The translations under genes and the position numbers were made by a program. Below are positions 12,852 to 14,397 of a DNA stretch of 14,397 nt, piece by piece. The stretch spans positions 1-14,397 of the forward strand of contig JAABQU010000251.1 in NCBI GenBank assembly GCA_011391285.1, given 5' to 3'. The notes below the pieces were generated by a model. The model had not been told where the DNA came from and searched no databases. It saw only the letters and a program-made list of their open reading frames with translations. Numbering within the stretch: position 1 is the first letter of the stretch; each line of letters opens with the position of its first letter. This DNA comes from Thiobacillus sp. Lineage in GTDB: Bacteria > Pseudomonadota > Gammaproteobacteria > Burkholderiales > Thiobacillaceae.

Positions 12852-14397
12852 ATGCTTACCCCACTTGCCCGCCTCGGCATTCCTACCCTCCGCCCGGACT
12901 GGCAGCGTCTGCTGCCATTTCTGCGCTGGCGCAACCGCGTCAACAAGCAAAGCCTGCGCGATGACCTGATCGCCGGGCTGACCGGGGCGCTGGTGGCGCT
13001 GCCGCAGGGCGTGGCGTTTGCCACCATCGCCGGCATGCCGCCGGAATACGGGCTGTACGCGGGCATGATCCCGGCCATCATCGCGGCGCTGTTCGGTTCC
13101 TCCTGGCATCTGGTGTCGGGGCCGACCACGGCGGCTTCGATCGTGCTGTTTTCGGTGCTGTCGCCGCATGCCGAGCCGGGCTCGGCGCAGTACGTGAGCC
13201 TGGCGCTGACACTGACATTCCTGGTCGGGATCACCCAACTGTTGATGGGCCTGGCGCGCATGGGCACGCTGGTCAATTTCATTTCGCATTCGGTGGTGAC
13301 CGGGTTCACCGCCGGCGCGGCGATCCTGATCGCCACCAACCAGGTGAAGCACTTCTTCGGCCTGGAAATTACGCGCGGTGCCTCGTTCAGCGACACGTGG
13401 GGCACGTTGCTCACCCAACTCGACCAGGTGCAGCCCGGCGTGCTGGCGGTAAGCGTGCTGACGCTGGCGCTGGGCGTGGTGGTGAAGCGGGTTTTTCCGA
13501 AGTGGCCCTACATGATCGTGGCCATGCTGGGCGGCTCGGTCGCGGCGGCCGTGCTGAGCTACTTTGCCGGGGTGGAAATGTCCTCGGTCGGCGCCTTGCC
13601 CGCAACGCTGCCACCCCTGTCGTCGCCAACGCTCAATCGCGAAAGCATCCAGGCGCTGGCCTCCGGCGTAGTCGCGGTGACACTCTTGGCGCTGACCGAA
13701 GCGGTGTCGATCGCCCGGGCACTGGCAGTGCGCTCCGGGCAGCAGGTCGACGGCAATCAGGAATTCATCGGCCAGGGTTTGTCGAACCTCGCCGGCGCGT
13801 TCTTCTCGGGCTATGTCGCCACCGGCTCGTTCAACCGCAGCGGCGTGAACTACGCCGCTGGCGCGAAGACGCCGCTCGCCGCGGTGATGGCAGGGGTATT
13901 GCTGCTGGTGCTGGTGCTGCTAGTGGCGCCGTGGGCGCGGTTTCTGCCCAATGCCGCCATGGCCGGCATCCTCTTCATGGTGGCGTGGGACCTGATCGAT
14001 CTCAAGGAAATCGTCCACACCGTGAAAACCAACCGGGCCGAGTTCGTCATCCTGGCCAGCACCTTCGCAACCACGCTGTTCCTCACGCTGGAAGAGGCCA
14101 TCATCATCGGCGTGCTGATGTCGCTTTCGATCTATCTGGCGCGCACCTCCAAGCCGCAGGTGCGGGAACGCATGCCCGATCCGCACAGCCGCAAGCGGAA
14201 GTTCACCGACGCCGACAACGCACCGCTGTGTCCGCAGCTGCGCTTCGTGCGCATCGACGGCTCGCTGTTCTTCGGCGCCACCGCGCACGTTCGCGAAAAG
14301 CTGGCGGCCCAGGACATCGTCCGTCCCGGCCAGAAGCACGTGGCCATCATCGCGCACGGCATCAATTTCATCGACATGGCCGGCGCCGAAGCCCTTG
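12852..14397 (+). CDS. SulP/SLC26-family anion transporter with STAS domain (3' end outside window)
   Basis: Membrane transporter for sulfate, bicarbonate or a related anion. The 515 residues visible run off the window edge with no stop. The N-terminal signature PQGVAFATIAGMPPEYGLYAG and the following SGPTTAASIVL are typical of SulP proteins. About 11-14 transmembrane segments span residues 40-435. A C-terminal STAS domain starts near 455 (PQLRFVRIDGSLFFG) and reaches INFIDMAGAEAL, its conserved regulatory loop, at the edge. The ATG at 12852 is the only start, since an in-frame TAA lies 54 bases upstream; the ribosome-binding site is weak. Substrate cannot be fixed from sequence: SulP proteins of this kind include both sulfate carriers and BicA-type bicarbonate carriers. 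A GC-rich antisense frame covers much of it and is a shadow. Confidence 0.93.
   Translation, partial: MLTPLARLGIPTLRPDWQRLLPFLRWRNRVNKQSLRDDLIAGLTGALVALPQGVAFATIAGMPPEYGLYAGMIPAIIAALFGSSWHLVSGPTTAASIVLFSVLSPHAEPGSAQYVSLALTLTFLVGITQLLMGLARMGTLVNFISHSVVTGFTAGAAILIATNQVKHFFGLEITRGASFSDTWGTLLTQLDQVQPGVLAVSVLTLALGVVVKRVFPKWPYMIVAMLGGSVAAAVLSYFAGVEMSSVGALPATLPPLSSPTLNRESIQALASGVVAVTLLALTEAVSIARALAVRSGQQVDGNQEFIGQGLSNLAGAFFSGYVATGSFNRSGVNYAAGAKTPLAAVMAGVLLLVLVLLVAPWARFLPNAAMAGILFMVAWDLIDLKEIVHTVKTNRAEFVILASTFATTLFLTLEEAIIIGVLMSLSIYLARTSKPQVRERMPDPHSRKRKFTDADNAPLCPQLRFVRIDGSLFFGATAHVREKLAAQDIVRPGQKHVAIIAHGINFIDMAGAEAL

Noticed and set aside
12831..14377. Several minus-strand frames opposite the SulP gene
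   Set aside because: Shadows of an uninterrupted 515-residue SulP reading frame with diagnostic motifs.
1..14397. Mobile element, CRISPR array, tRNA or riboswitch
   Set aside because: No transposase or integrase motif, no regularly spaced repeat-spacer array, no tRNA cloverleaf and no known riboswitch motif was found by eye; the low-GC segment has no flanking repeats that I could see.

Overview
The window looks like ordinary chromosome from a GC-rich betaproteobacterium, plausibly of the Thiobacillus/Nitrosomonadales type. That placement is inferred from the gene content, the cysteine-free forms of ribosomal proteins L28 and L33 and the GC-rich codon use; no 16S gene is present. There is no tRNA, rRNA, CRISPR array, transposase or phage gene.

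Layout. (1) 13-571, plus strand: promoter, an unusual three-copy 14-bp tandem repeat, rpmB (L28), rpmG (L33) and a strong bidirectional terminator. (2) 611-1783, minus strand: a DesB-like acyl-CoA desaturase converging on that terminator; its probable promoter is overlapped by a perfect 8-bp inverted repeat that looks like an operator. (3) 2066-7210, minus strand, read from right to left: a PsiE-like membrane protein, a small unknown protein overlapping it by ATGA, an RsmB/NOP2-type RNA m5C methyltransferase, a long-chain acyl-CoA synthetase and a FadL outer-membrane fatty acid channel. The last two form a fatty-acid uptake and activation unit, and with the desaturase they make a small fatty-acid neighbourhood. 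(4) 7358-9203, minus strand: the membrane protease htpX behind a good heat-shock (sigma-32-like) promoter, and a thioredoxin whose stop codon overlaps the start of a solitary PIN-domain ribonuclease. (5) 9341-11798, plus strand: an unknown 136-aa protein, then an OmpR-type response regulator overlapping its sensor kinase, whose H-box has Ala where Pro is nearly universal. (6) 11950-12627, plus strand: a lipoprotein gene of clearly lower GC and foreign codon use, probably a horizontally acquired islet. (7) 12852 to the window end, plus strand: a SulP-family anion transporter with a C-terminal STAS domain, cut by the window edge.

I see no clearly new multi-gene system. The best leads are the candidate operator at the desaturase gene, the thioredoxin-PIN overlap, the H-box variant kinase, the AT-rich lipoprotein islet, and the repeat arrays ahead of rpmB and the SulP gene. 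Several start codons are moved from the longest possible reading frame, with reasons given for each.
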